From Chitinimonas koreensis (GTDB lineage: Bacteria > Pseudomonadota > Gammaproteobacteria > Burkholderiales > Chitinimonadaceae), in NCBI RefSeq assembly GCF_014353015.1, contig NZ_CP060704.1, positions 5,543,001 to 5,607,000 on the forward strand: DNA of 64,000 nt, in the 5' to 3' direction. Below, one piece after another: positions 37,016-43,869 of the stretch (position 1 is the first letter of the stretch; every line of letters begins with the position of its first letter). The notes below the pieces were generated by a model. The model saw only the letters and a list, made by a program, of their open reading frames with translations, was not told the origin of the DNA and did no database searches. The translations under genes were made by a program, and so were the position numbers.

Positions 37016-37660
37016 TCATGCCGCGAGAAGAGCGGCCCTGTTCGGCGCGGCCGCACACGACGCCTGCAGCGTGCCGCTGCGGATCAGCGCGCCCAGCGCC
37101 GACGTCAGCGTCGGCACATCGAGCGCGAGCCGATGGCCCTCCAGCGGCCCGAGTGCGAGCGGCAGACGCGTCAACATCTGCTTGCTCTGCAACAGCGCCA
37201 GCACGGTGTCGCGCCAGTGATCGAGCAGCGGCAGCGGGCAGGTTTCCTGCACCAGCATCCACAGCCGGTCGAGCCCATGTGTCGCACCGTGCGGCAAGAG
37301 CATCAACGAGCTCGCGTTGGCCTTGTCGGGCCGCACGCAGCGTCGATCGAACAGCCACAGGTTCGTCACGGAGCCGAACAGCGTGCGCCGGTATGCGCGC
37401 GTGCTGCGTTTCTCCAGGCTGTCGGCGTTACCGACGCAAAGCGGCAGCGATCCGCCGTCGGCGACCAGATGGAACTGGTCCAGACCGCGTTCGTCGCCCG
37501 CCAGGGTCAGGCGCGCCAGAAACTCCTGGATCGCCGTGTCGCGCGCCCAGACCGACAGGAAGACCAGATTGCCGCGCTCATCGCCGACGCAGCCGTCGGC
37601 CATCAGGTCGGGGCACTCGTCGATGCGGTACAGCGGGTTGGAAGAGAGGGGATCGGGCAT
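37016..37660 (-). CDS. Hypothetical ICE protein
   Basis: 214 residues starting MPDPLSSNPLYRIDECPDLM; ATG 37660 follows GAGGACATC. Segments include FLSVWARDTAIQEFLARLTL and LFGSVTNLWLFDRRCVRPDK, with an alanine-rich C-terminus (SCAAAPNRAALLAA). No catalytic motif or membrane segment is visible. It sits among conserved ICE genes and has the shared hairpin leader, so it is a genuine element gene of unknown function. Confidence 0.7.
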   Translation of the reverse strand: MPDPLSSNPLYRIDECPDLMADGCVGDERGNLVFLSVWARDTAIQEFLARLTLAGDERGLDQFHLVADGGSLPLCVGNADSLEKRSTRAYRRTLFGSVTNLWLFDRRCVRPDKANASSLMLLPHGATHGLDRLWMLVQETCPLPLLDHWRDTVLALLQSKQMLTRLPLALGPLEGHRLALDVPTLTSALGALIRSGTLQASCAAAPNRAALLAA

Positions 37661-37680
37661 GGTGATGTCCTCGGAAAAAG

Positions 37681-37721
37681 GACGGGGACAGCACTGCCCG
37701 CAGGGGCCAATGTGCCCCGTC
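37681..37721 (-). promoter_or_regulatory. Nested hairpin leader of the 37016-37660 gene
   Basis: Outer GACGGGGCAC / GTGCTGTCCCCGTC with an inner GCCCC-TGC-GGGC hairpin; lead-in TTTTTTCATCCACCC in minus sense. Confidence 0.65.
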
Positions 37722-37740
37722 GGGTGGATGAAAAAATCGC

Positions 37741-38001
37741 TCAATGGAGCTCGAACTGCCCCGTGAGCGCGTTGTAGTGCAGCGCTTCGTGCCCTTTCCG
37801 GATCGGCGTGAATCCTTCCAGGTAGATGTGGCACCAATACAGCGTGCGGTACTTGAGCGCCTGCGCCGCTTGCGCGTCGCTCAATCCGTTCGCGACGAAA
37901 TGAGCGTGCAGCTCCTCGTCGGTCGCTTCGTCGCTGTTGGACAGCTGGTCTTCGACGAACCGCAGCAGCGATTCGGGAAGGGATGAGAGGACAGGGTCCA
38001 T
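37741..38001 (-). CDS. Small hypothetical ICE protein
   Basis: 86 residues, MDPVLSSLPESLLRFVEDQL; the ATG at 38001 has AAGGAGCC upstream. The second half, ALKYRTLYWCHIYLEGFTPI then RKGHEALHYNALTGQFE, looks like a compact domain. An N-terminal helix pair (DEATDEELHAHFVANGLSDA) resembles a UBA-like or HTH fold, but this is a guess. Function unknown; it has the shared leader. Confidence 0.65.
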   Translation of the reverse strand: MDPVLSSLPESLLRFVEDQLSNSDEATDEELHAHFVANGLSDAQAAQALKYRTLYWCHIYLEGFTPIRKGHEALHYNALTGQFELH

Positions 38002-38021
38002 CACACGGCTCCTTGAAAATT

Positions 38022-38054
38022 GCCGGAGTCCTCCCGTCGGGGAGGAACCCCGGC
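38022..38054 (-). promoter_or_regulatory. Nested hairpin leader of the 37741-38001 gene
   Basis: Outer GCCGGGGTTC / GGACTCCGGC, inner CTCCCC-GAC-GGGAG. Confidence 0.65.
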
Positions 38055-38079
38055 GGGTAGCGATGTTTGATGCAGACGA

Positions 38080-38691
38080 TCAGGCCTGGGCCCGACGCCA
38101 TTCCTGGGACAACGGTGCGAACTCGTAGCCCAGTGCGTCGAGCCGATCGCGCTGCTGGCGCAGGATGCGACGATCTACTGTCGCGTCGAGCTTGAAGACC
38201 GCCGCCAACGGCCAGAGCGTGCCGAACAGCGCCGCGTCGTCCGCATCGGCCGAAGCCTCCGCGGATGCAGCGGCCGGCTCGGTGCCGAACGGCGTGGTGT
38301 CGATCAGCGGATCGCGCGGGTTGCGCGGCGCCGCCTTTGGCTTGGCCTTGGGCGTTGCCGGCGCGGGCGCCTGCGCTTCCTCGTCGAGCGGGTCGATCTC
38401 CTGCGGCGTCAGCCGACGGGCTTCATCACGGCTCAGCCCATCCGCCTTGGACAGCGTCATGCCGCCCAGGTGAGCGCGGATTTCGATGACCATGCGGCCG
38501 TTGGCGTTGTACGTCGAGGGTCGAATCTCGGTGACGATGAAGTCGCCGTCGTACTTCCCTTCGTCGTACTGCTCCAACTCGGCGTTCTTGACCACGAACT
38601 CGCCGATGGATGTTGCGAGGCGACCGACCTTGAAGTCGCCATTGCGACCGTGAATGGTCTTGATGGCCAACTGGCCTGGGATGGTAATCAT
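38080..38691 (-). CDS. DUF3275 family protein
   Basis: 203 residues, MITIPGQLAIKTIHGRNGDF, with GGAG upstream of ATG 38691. The conserved N-terminal domain continues KVGRLATSIGEFVVKNAELE and GKYDGDFIVTEIRPSTYNAN. A low-complexity Ala/Pro/Lys linker follows, then a C-terminal TVDRRILRQQRDRLDALGYE segment. This is the DUF3275 domain of ICE genes near ssb/DUF3577; it has a single-strand-binding-like look (beta-rich, IxIRAHLGG), but its function is unproven. It is probably part of element replication or maintenance together with DUF3577. Confidence 0.85.
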   Translation of the reverse strand: MITIPGQLAIKTIHGRNGDFKVGRLATSIGEFVVKNAELEQYDEGKYDGDFIVTEIRPSTYNANGRMVIEIRAHLGGMTLSKADGLSRDEARRLTPQEIDPLDEEAQAPAPATPKAKPKAAPRNPRDPLIDTTPFGTEPAAASAEASADADDAALFGTLWPLAAVFKLDATVDRRILRQQRDRLDALGYEFAPLSQEWRRAQA

Positions 38692-38767
38692 GGGGTCTCC
38701 TGCAGAATGGCCGGCGCGCGCTGTCGACGGGTTGGCCGCAGCGCTCACGTGCGAGCGAATGGAACGA

Positions 38768-38788
38768 AGGCCCCGGGCGGCGGGGCCT
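38768..38788 (-). terminator. Terminator of the DUF3577 gene
   Basis: AGGCCCCG / CGGGGCCT stem 6 nt after the stop, followed in minus sense by TCGTTCC. Confidence 0.5.
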
Positions 38789-38793
38789 GCGAA

Positions 38794-39339
38794 TCAGAAC
38801 GACTCGGCCATGGCCGGCGCAGACGCGTCGGTGGGCACTTCGTCGAACGTCTCGTTGGCAGGCGATGCCAAGGACGACACCCCTTCCGGATCTGGCGCGG
38901 CATCGGACTTCGCGGCATCCGCTGCGTCCTCGCCATCGGCCGGCTTGGACTCGGCCCTGTAGACCTGCTTGCCGTCGACCTTGATGAAGCCGATGAACAG
39001 CAGGCGCGCCTTCAGACTGACGCCAGGCTGGCCGGCATTCTTCCCTTTGGAGTAGGTGAAGATGTCGGTCCACAGATCGCCGAGCTTGAAGCCGATCAAG
39101 ACCTTCTTCTCGGCCTCGACCGCCTGGATGCAACGACGGACCAGGTGCTGCGCTTCCGTTCCCGACACGCGCGTGTCGAAACGTACGTACGAGACGTCAT
39201 CGCTGGCGCCGTTGAGCGCTGCGATGTCGCAGGCGAGGAAGGGATCACCTTTCTTGGGCTTCACTTCTCGGATGCGATTGAGATACCCGATGCCGGTGGT
39301 GTGCAAATCGAAGTAGGACTTTTCGGTGGAGCTGGACAT
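38794..39339 (-). CDS. DUF3577 family protein (STY4534-type ICE replication protein)
   Basis: 181 residues starting MSSSTEKSYFDLHTTGIGYL. The domain NRIREVKPKKGDPFLACDIA, DDVSYVRFDTRVSGTEAQHL then VEAEKKVLIGFKLGDLWTDI is the DUF3577/STY4534 domain, which resembles a single-stranded-DNA-binding OB fold. The C-terminus is acidic and low in complexity (ESKPADGEDAADAAKSDAAP). It probably binds ssDNA during ICE replication or transfer, by family. It has a hairpin leader and, further upstream, copy B of the long structured element. Confidence 0.87.
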   Translation of the reverse strand: MSSSTEKSYFDLHTTGIGYLNRIREVKPKKGDPFLACDIAALNGASDDVSYVRFDTRVSGTEAQHLVRRCIQAVEAEKKVLIGFKLGDLWTDIFTYSKGKNAGQPGVSLKARLLFIGFIKVDGKQVYRAESKPADGEDAADAAKSDAAPDPEGVSSLASPANETFDEVPTDASAPAMAESF

Positions 39340-39370
39340 GGTGAATCTCCCGAGCAATGGAGCGGAGATA

Positions 39371-39410
39371 CACCTGGCCCTGGCGGGAGGTGTGGAACCC
39401 CCGCGTGGGT
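39371..39410 (-). promoter_or_regulatory. Hairpin leader of the DUF3577 gene
   Basis: CACCTCCCGCCAGGGCCAGGTG hairpin (39371-39392) preceded by CAACCCACGCGGGGGTT in minus sense; this is a variant of the nested leader. Confidence 0.55.
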
Positions 39411-39467
39411 TGATGGAGCGACGTGGCATCGCCATCGGAGGCCGATGGATGTTCGCGTAGAGATGCC

Positions 39468-39555
39468 GATGCGAACGGGTCGATCAGCGCGGCGGAGCCA
39501 CGCCGTAGCCTTGAGGACCGTGGCTACCTGGGCATGCTGCTGACCTGAGTCAGCG
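39468..39555 (-). ncRNA. Repeated structured leader element, copy B (upstream of DUF3577)
   Basis: Minus sense: GCTGACTCAGGTCAGC, then TAGCCACGGTCCTCAAGGCTA, then GCGTGGCTCCGCCGC, then GATCGACC. Stems are kept while the sequence differs from the other copies (for example CACGGTCCT against GCCGATCTT in copy A), which is the mark of a conserved RNA fold. A DUF3577-associated RNA motif has been described; identity with it is not tested. Confidence 0.65.
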
Positions 39556-39765
39556 AGACATAGTTGCAGCGTTGCACAGCAAGGCGCGGTGCTCGATTGG
39601 GAATCGGCATGTGCAACGCACCCGTTTCCTTTCCCGCTGCTCGGGGCGACCCGCATGCGCTGGCGAGGGCCGATACGAAGCGCACGCCAGCATTGGGCTG
39701 CGGAGCGTCATGCGCCATCCCGCTCGCACAGGGCATGGTCCGACATGCAGCCGCGCGTAAACGAA
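39556..39765. other. Intergenic stretch between copy B and the DUF3085 terminator
   Basis: No recognised gene. One minus frame of about 64 codons (starting MAHDAPQPNAGVRFVSALAS, ending in VSSMPR inside the structured element) has no clear ribosome site. I treat it as unproven. Confidence 0.35.
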
Positions 39766-39790
39766 GACGCCCCCAGCGGGGGCGCCAGGT
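39766..39790 (-). terminator. Terminator of the DUF3085 gene
   Basis: GCCCCC-AGC-GGGGGC stem directly after the stop, followed in minus sense by GTCTTCGTTT. Confidence 0.65.
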
Positions 39791-39795
39791 CGTGC

Positions 39796-40158
39796 TCAGT
39801 GCGTGTGCGGTTCGGGTGCTACCGCCTGCAACGACAGGTGCGTGTCGGTGGCCGTGACTACGAGGTCGTCCTCGCTGCCGAGAAGGTGTGCGAACACGCC
39901 CTCCTTCGGATCGAGGTATTCCCCGAAGTCGTCGCCGCCCAGTTCGTCGTTCACCCGGTGCCACCAGTCGTCGAATGCGTCGACGTCCGGGTTGCAACCG
40001 ACGGCGTAGGCCAGCAGTTTCTGCTTCCCTTCCGGCGTGCGTTCACCGCGCTCGGCGAGGAAGTAGACGCCGCGGTCCTTGGCGAGAACGAGGCTGCATT
40101 GGTTCGCAATGGCTTCGGCCAGAACAGGACGCAGGTCCGTGCCTTTGAATCGCAGCAT
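39796..40158 (-). CDS. DUF3085 family protein
   Basis: 120 residues, MLRFKGTDLRPVLAEAIANQ, with GGAGATCATC before ATG 40158. Typical of the family are LVLAKDRGVYFLAERGER and LLAYAVGCNPDVDAFDDWWH, then GGDDFGEYLDP. It is a small cytosolic protein of ICEs and plasmids with no known function. A DUF3085-associated RNA motif has been reported, and here the gene has a long hairpin leader at 40204-40247. Confidence 0.78.
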   Translation of the reverse strand: MLRFKGTDLRPVLAEAIANQCSLVLAKDRGVYFLAERGERTPEGKQKLLAYAVGCNPDVDAFDDWWHRVNDELGGDDFGEYLDPKEGVFAHLLGSEDDLVVTATDTHLSLQAVAPEPHTH

Positions 40159-40203
40159 GATGATCTCCAATCGTAGAAGGATGGCGATGTCGCCAGATGG
40201 GGA

Positions 40204-40247
40204 CGACCGAGCGCCGACCGTCCTTGCGGACGGTGGCGCCGAGGTCG
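40204..40247 (-). promoter_or_regulatory. Long hairpin leader of the DUF3085 gene
   Basis: Three stacked stems in one arm: CGACC/GGTCG, GGCGC/GCGCC and ACCGTCC/GGACGGT around a GCAA loop. A tetraloop hairpin of this length is unlikely by chance. Confidence 0.65.
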
Positions 40248-40269
40248 TTTTGCTACGGAGACAGCAGGA

Positions 40270-41067
40270 TCAATGACGGGGCGATTTGGCTCCGGAGACG
40301 ATCGCGACCCGGATCTGGCGCCAGCTGCCGTCGTCGATCAGGCTTTCGAGCGCACTGCCGAGCGAATCGAAGTGCAGCGAATCGATCCGATCGACCTGCT
40401 CGCCGTTGCGACTCAGCTCCACCGCATAGAGGTCGTGGGCACGCTCGTACAGCACCGTGACCTGGCCGCGGAATTTCGCCGTCGCGACCGTGAAGCTGAT
40501 CGCCGGCGGCGTGCGGATGATGTCGGCGGGCAGCGGATCGACCCACGTGAAGTCGCTCGCATTGGCATCGACCAGCATGTGCGTGATGCGCCGAAAGCGG
40601 TCCGGTGCGGGTAGCTGCTCCAGCTGGTTGATGAGTTCCTGCAACTCGGGGCAACGCGGCTGCGGAATGGGGAGCTTGGCCGGCGCCGAGCCGAGGACGT
40701 ACGTCTGCACGCAGTAGGGCGTGCCATCCTCGGTGTGCCGGATGCTCTCCTCCGGCGTATCGGCGCGCAGTCCGTCGAAGCGGCGTCTGGCATACGGCCA
40801 GACTTCGATCTTGGTGCCCTCCTCCGGCACCACGCTGACCAGGGTGCGATCGAGCACCGCGAACGCGGCACGCCCGGTCTTGACCACGATGGCGTCGTCG
40901 AGCATCGCGATCACCTTGCCCTCGAACGGCTTCGGGTCGAACGCAAAACCCATTGCGGAAGGCTTGGGCAGACCGTCGAAGATGCTGAACTTGAAACTGC
41001 GGACGTTGGTCGGGATGTGGCCGACGACCAGCGTTCGGAGCTGTGCTTGAATGGCTTGCGTATCCAT
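40270..41067 (-). CDS. Hypothetical ICE protein
   Basis: 265 residues starting MDTQAIQAQLRTLVVGHIPT; ATG 41067 follows AAGGAGTTCTCCC. Distinctive segments are NVRSFKFSIFDGLPKPSAMG, FDPKPFEGKVIAMLDDAIVV and YCVQTYVLGSAPAKLPIPQP. No membrane helix or known catalytic motif. The frame is open upstream through structured copy C, but the ribosome site fixes the start here. It is conserved by context among ICE genes; function unknown. Confidence 0.7.
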   Translation of the reverse strand: MDTQAIQAQLRTLVVGHIPTNVRSFKFSIFDGLPKPSAMGFAFDPKPFEGKVIAMLDDAIVVKTGRAAFAVLDRTLVSVVPEEGTKIEVWPYARRRFDGLRADTPEESIRHTEDGTPYCVQTYVLGSAPAKLPIPQPRCPELQELINQLEQLPAPDRFRRITHMLVDANASDFTWVDPLPADIIRTPPAISFTVATAKFRGQVTVLYERAHDLYAVELSRNGEQVDRIDSLHFDSLGSALESLIDDGSWRQIRVAIVSGAKSPRH

Positions 41068-41090
41068 GGGAGAACTCCTTCGGAAAAGCA

Positions 41091-41120
41091 GGAACTCCCG
41101 CCGCAAGGGAGAGAGTCCCT
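41091..41120 (-). promoter_or_regulatory. Nested hairpin leader of the 40270-41067 gene
   Basis: GGGACTCTCTCCC and CCCTTGCGGCGGG overlap to give alternative stems; lead-in TTCCACCCACAA in minus sense. Confidence 0.55.
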
Positions 41121-41159
41121 TGTGGGTGGAATGGACGCGCTGTGCGCCCGGAGAGCAGA

Positions 41160-41235
41160 ACAACCGATGCGGTGAGTCGCATCGCAGCCTTGAAGGTCTC
41201 GGCTGCCTGGGCATGCCGCCGAACACGTCGGCGAA
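41160..41235 (-). ncRNA. Repeated structured leader element, copy C
   Basis: Minus sense: GCCGACGTGTTCGGC, then CAGCCGAGACCTTCAAGGCTG, then GCGATGCGACTCACCGCATC. It keeps the first two hairpins of the other copies with changed stem bases; the third is degenerate. Confidence 0.6.
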
Positions 41236-41324
41236 ATATGCGCGGCAGCCTACGAAGTGATGTCGTCGGCGTCGTGGCTTAATCGGCTTTCTGGGCCATC
41301 CGACTTCCCTGGCGCGAAGCAAAA

Positions 41325-41342
41325 GAGCCCCATTCGGGGCTC
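41325..41342 (-). terminator. Rho-independent terminator after the 41356-42066 gene
   Basis: GAGCCCC-GAAT-GGGGCTC stem followed in minus sense by TTTTGC; 14 nt after the stop. Confidence 0.75.
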
Positions 41343-41355
41343 TCGTGCTGACGCT

Positions 41356-42066
41356 TCAGTCCTCTTCAAAGACAGGCAGGCCGGTGAGCACCGGCGCGCT
41401 GGGGTCGAACACCAGAATGCGCGTGTCGGCCAATGCGGCAAGGCGCAAGACCCACTGCAGTGATTCGGGCAAACGCGCTTGCTGCCGCCGCAGATCCTTC
41501 GCATCGTGACCGACCACCGCCAACAGGTTGGCGTCGGTCCAGGGCGTCGAGATCAGCTTCACGCCGACGGCGTCGCTGCTCGGTACGTGGAAAGCCTCGA
41601 ACAGCAGCCCGGTCGGCACGGCCAGATCGGCGATGGCGCGGAGGTAGCGCATCGCCGCGTCGGTGATGTGCGCGGTGCTGATTTCCCAGCACCGGCTGTA
41701 AAAGCCGGTTTCGAACTGCAGGCGGCGGACGACTTCGCTGGCCTCTTCGTGCGAATACGTGTCGGCGACGCGGCATGGTTGCCCCGCCTCATCGGCCATC
41801 ACGGCATGCACCACCGGCGACGCGACACCACTGATGCCGTCTTGAATATCCCGATCGTCCGGTGCTGCCTGGCCTTCGGTGATGAACACGAAGTCATTGG
41901 TGAAGATGCACGCACGGTCTTTGACCTGGTCGTCGCGCAGGTGCGATTGCGTCGGGTGCAGCGGGAAATGCTTCGGTGCACGTTCGTCGAATTGGACCGT
42001 GACGAAGCGCTGGATCGTGAGGCCGTGATAACCCCGGAGAAAGGGGTTGTTCAGAGGATGGGACAT
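41356..42066 (-). CDS. Hypothetical ICE protein
   Basis: 236 residues starting MSHPLNNPFLRGYHGLTIQR. It includes VQFDERAPKHFPLHPTQSHL, FETGFYSRCWEISTAHITDA and LFEAFHVPSSDAVGVKLIST. Nothing points to an enzyme or a membrane protein. ATG 42066 follows AGGAGTCGCC. It is flanked by its own terminator and leader, so it is a separately controlled ICE gene of unknown function. Confidence 0.68.
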   Translation of the reverse strand: MSHPLNNPFLRGYHGLTIQRFVTVQFDERAPKHFPLHPTQSHLRDDQVKDRACIFTNDFVFITEGQAAPDDRDIQDGISGVASPVVHAVMADEAGQPCRVADTYSHEEASEVVRRLQFETGFYSRCWEISTAHITDAAMRYLRAIADLAVPTGLLFEAFHVPSSDAVGVKLISTPWTDANLLAVVGHDAKDLRRQQARLPESLQWVLRLAALADTRILVFDPSAPVLTGLPVFEED

Positions 42067-42086
42067 GGCGACTCCTGTGTAGAAGT

Positions 42087-42117
42087 GCCGAAGCCCCTGC
42101 CGGGAGCGAGCCCCGGC
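42087..42117 (-). promoter_or_regulatory. Nested hairpin leader of the 41356-42066 gene
   Basis: Outer GCCGGGGC / GCTTCGGC, inner CTCCCG-GCA-GGGG; lead-in TTTTTCATCCG in minus sense. Confidence 0.6.
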
Positions 42118-42162
42118 GAGCGGATGAAAAACAATGGCCACCTCGCGGTGGTGATGAAACCG

Positions 42163-42465
42163 TCAGCGCGCGAGCACGTTTTTGACGGGGTAGCGCACGG
42201 TCAGGACATGCCTGCCGTTGTGATCGCGAAAAGTCGTGCCATCGGGAACGGGCACCCAGTTGATCCAGTCATGGACTTCCACCGTAGTGCCATCGACCAA
42301 CCGCGCACGGAACCACCGGCCTGGCAGGTGCTCGTCACCATAGAAGCCCGCGAGTGTTCGGGTGTGATGCTCGTTGAGCCGGCGTACGGTTTGCCGAAGG
42401 GTCGGCGCTTTGCGTGATTGCGGCGTCGGTGACGAGACCGCGACGGCGCGGGGTGTTCGGGGCAT
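42163..42465 (-). CDS. Small hypothetical ICE protein
   Basis: 100 residues from ATG 42465 (AGGAGTGCG upstream), starting MPRTPRAVAVSSPTPQSRKA. After a basic low-complexity N-terminus comes TVRRLNEHHTRTLAGFYGDE, then LVDGTTVEVHDWINWVPVPD and HVLTVRYPVKNVLAR. The second half looks beta-rich. Basic charge suggests nucleic-acid contact, but no family is recognised. Confidence 0.6.
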   Translation of the reverse strand: MPRTPRAVAVSSPTPQSRKAPTLRQTVRRLNEHHTRTLAGFYGDEHLPGRWFRARLVDGTTVEVHDWINWVPVPDGTTFRDHNGRHVLTVRYPVKNVLAR

Positions 42466-42484
42466 GGCGCACTCCTGAAAAGCG

Positions 42485-42518
42485 GAGGGACATGGCCCCG
42501 GCGGGACGCATGTCCCTC
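42485..42518 (-). promoter_or_regulatory. Nested hairpin leader of the 42163-42465 gene
   Basis: Outer GAGGGACATG / CATGTCCCTC (10 bp), inner GTCCC-GCC-GGGGC. Confidence 0.7.
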
Positions 42519-42550
42519 TCGGGGTGGATGAAGGAGAACGAACAGGCTGG

Positions 42551-42943
42551 TTACCAACCCACGTAGTTGAGGAGCAGATCGGCGATGACTTGCCGACGTT
42601 CCAGATCGAGATTCTGGAAATCGGCGAGACCGTGGAATCCGCAGCGCTTGAGCATCGCGCCACCCTCACGGTCGTTGTAGAAGCTCACCATCGCCGACAG
42701 GAACATCTTCTGGCCCGAGCTCAAGACGCCGAGCGCATCGTTGGCCAGGAGCAAGTTGGGCCGCAGATCCCATTTCGTCTTGGCGCGGCGGAGACCTTCT
42801 TCCGTACCATCACCGAACCATTGGGCGCCTGCGATCTCCACGCCGCGCTTCCATGCGCGAAAGAATGCGGCCGGCGCTTTGTCGAAATGCGCGATGTCCC
42901 GCGCGACCTGATCGAAAACCTCGTGACGCAACGGCAGATTCAT
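42551..42943 (-). CDS. Hypothetical ICE protein
   Basis: 130 residues, MNLPLRHEVFDQVARDIAHF, with AAGGAGC before ATG 42943. It is mostly helical; segments include LLLANDALGVLSSGQKMFLS and AMVSFYNDREGGAMLKRCGF then GLADFQNLDLERRQVIADLL. The start is 25 bp from the preceding gene's stop and has no separate leader, so it is co-transcribed with 42969-43205. Function unknown. Confidence 0.68.
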   Translation of the reverse strand: MNLPLRHEVFDQVARDIAHFDKAPAAFFRAWKRGVEIAGAQWFGDGTEEGLRRAKTKWDLRPNLLLANDALGVLSSGQKMFLSAMVSFYNDREGGAMLKRCGFHGLADFQNLDLERRQVIADLLLNYVGW

Positions 42944-42968
42944 GATGAAGCTCCTTGCTGGTTGAGAA

Positions 42969-43205
42969 CTACGGATAGGCGCGCTGCGTCCAGACGTGGT
43001 TGTCCAACGCGTGCTGGGCGGCTTCGTAGGTCGGGAAGTACTCGACGGATTCCCGCGAAAACGGGCCTTCGTCGTCCTTCGTGCCGATGTAGTGGCCGGC
43101 TGCGCTACGCAGCACCTGCACAGGCAGCGATTTGCCGCTGTAGCGCAGGGCGAGCGCACCCATGCATACCGTTGGCGCGGGGGAAGATGCCGAGGGTTCG
43201 GACAT
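42969..43205 (-). CDS. Small hypothetical ICE protein
   Basis: 78 residues starting MSEPSASSPAPTVCMGALAL; ATG 43205 follows GGAGCACGGC. The core RYSGKSLPVQVLRSAAGHYI, GTKDDEGPFSRESVEYFPTY and AAQHALDNHVWTQR is a short folded domain typical of ICE accessory proteins of unknown function. It is first in a two-gene unit led by a nested hairpin and by copy D of the long structured element. Confidence 0.7.
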   Translation of the reverse strand: MSEPSASSPAPTVCMGALALRYSGKSLPVQVLRSAAGHYIGTKDDEGPFSRESVEYFPTYEAAQHALDNHVWTQRAYP

Positions 43206-43224
43206 GCCGTGCTCCTTGCGAATC

Positions 43225-43254
43225 GGGGAGCACGCATCCCAGGGGATGGCTCCC
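43225..43254 (-). promoter_or_regulatory. Nested hairpin leader of the 42969-43205 gene
   Basis: Outer GGGAGC / GTGCTCCC, inner CATCCC-CTG-GGATG; lead-in TTTTTCACCCCCC in minus sense. Confidence 0.65.
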
Positions 43255-43302
43255 ATGGGGGGGTGAAAAATGCATCGTCGCCAGGGCGAGCGTCCGCGGA
43301 TT

Positions 43303-43399
43303 CGATGCGAAGCGGACTGGTTCGATCAATGCGGCGAACCGCATTGCAGCCTTGAAGATCGAGGCTGCCAGGGCATGGTGCTGACGACGTCAGCGACAC
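43303..43399 (-). ncRNA. Repeated structured leader element, copy D (best-formed copy)
   Basis: Minus sense: GCTGACGTCGTCAGC, then CAGCCTCGATCTTCAAGGCTG, then AATGCGG-TTC-GCCGCATT, then GATCGAACC. All three stems are perfect. Compared with copies A-C, paired bases change together (CAGCC/GGCTG against TAGCC/GGCTA), supporting RNA-level selection. Confidence 0.7.
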
Positions 43400-43453
43400 A
43401 TGAGGCGAGCATGGAAGCGCGGCATGGTGCCGTCGCGGAGGAAACCGAACTGC

Positions 43454-43795
43454 CTAGCGTCCGCTTTGCGAGAGCGCCTGCAGCAAACGCTCACCGACCC
43501 AGGCGATGCATGGCACCGCCATCGAATTGCCGATGGCCTTGTAGCGTGGTGCATCGGCGGCGGGCCGGCCGCGATAAGGCACCTGCGTGTAGTGGTCCGG
43601 CATGCCCTGCAGGCGCTCGCACTCCACCGGCATCAACCGGCGCACGCGCCATTGCGACCAGTTCGCCGCCGCCGGATCGATCGGGCTGTAGTGGAGGTGG
43701 ACGTCGTCGAGCGGCGTCAGAACGTGGCCGTCGTCGCCACCAACGCTGCCTGTGAACAATGTTGGCGGAAGGCCATTGGCCAGTGCCATAGACAT
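43454..43795 (-). pseudogene. C5-cytosine DNA methyltransferase, C-terminal remnant
   Basis: About 113 residues matching the end of a Dcm-type enzyme: VRRLMPVECERLQGMPDHYT (motif IX) and RYKAIGNSMAVPCIAWVGER (motif X). The catalytic PC and ENV motifs and the SAM site are absent. The frame upstream stops at a TAG near 43845, followed directly by unrelated genes at 43870-46239. The gene was probably cut by insertion of the AT-richer two-gene module. It should have no activity alone. Confidence 0.8.
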
Positions 43796-43869
43796 GCCAC
43801 CTGCCAGGAACCAAATGCCAAAGTATCGCCCGGCCTTGGACTAACTTGCCGCAACCGAAAAAGTGCGAG

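Noticed and set aside
36136..37665. 509-codon plus-strand frame
   Set aside because: Antisense of the DUF6094 methyltransferase and its neighbour.
39524..39718. About 64-codon minus frame ending in SSMPR
   Set aside because: No clear ribosome site and it ends inside structured copy B; kept only as a remark.
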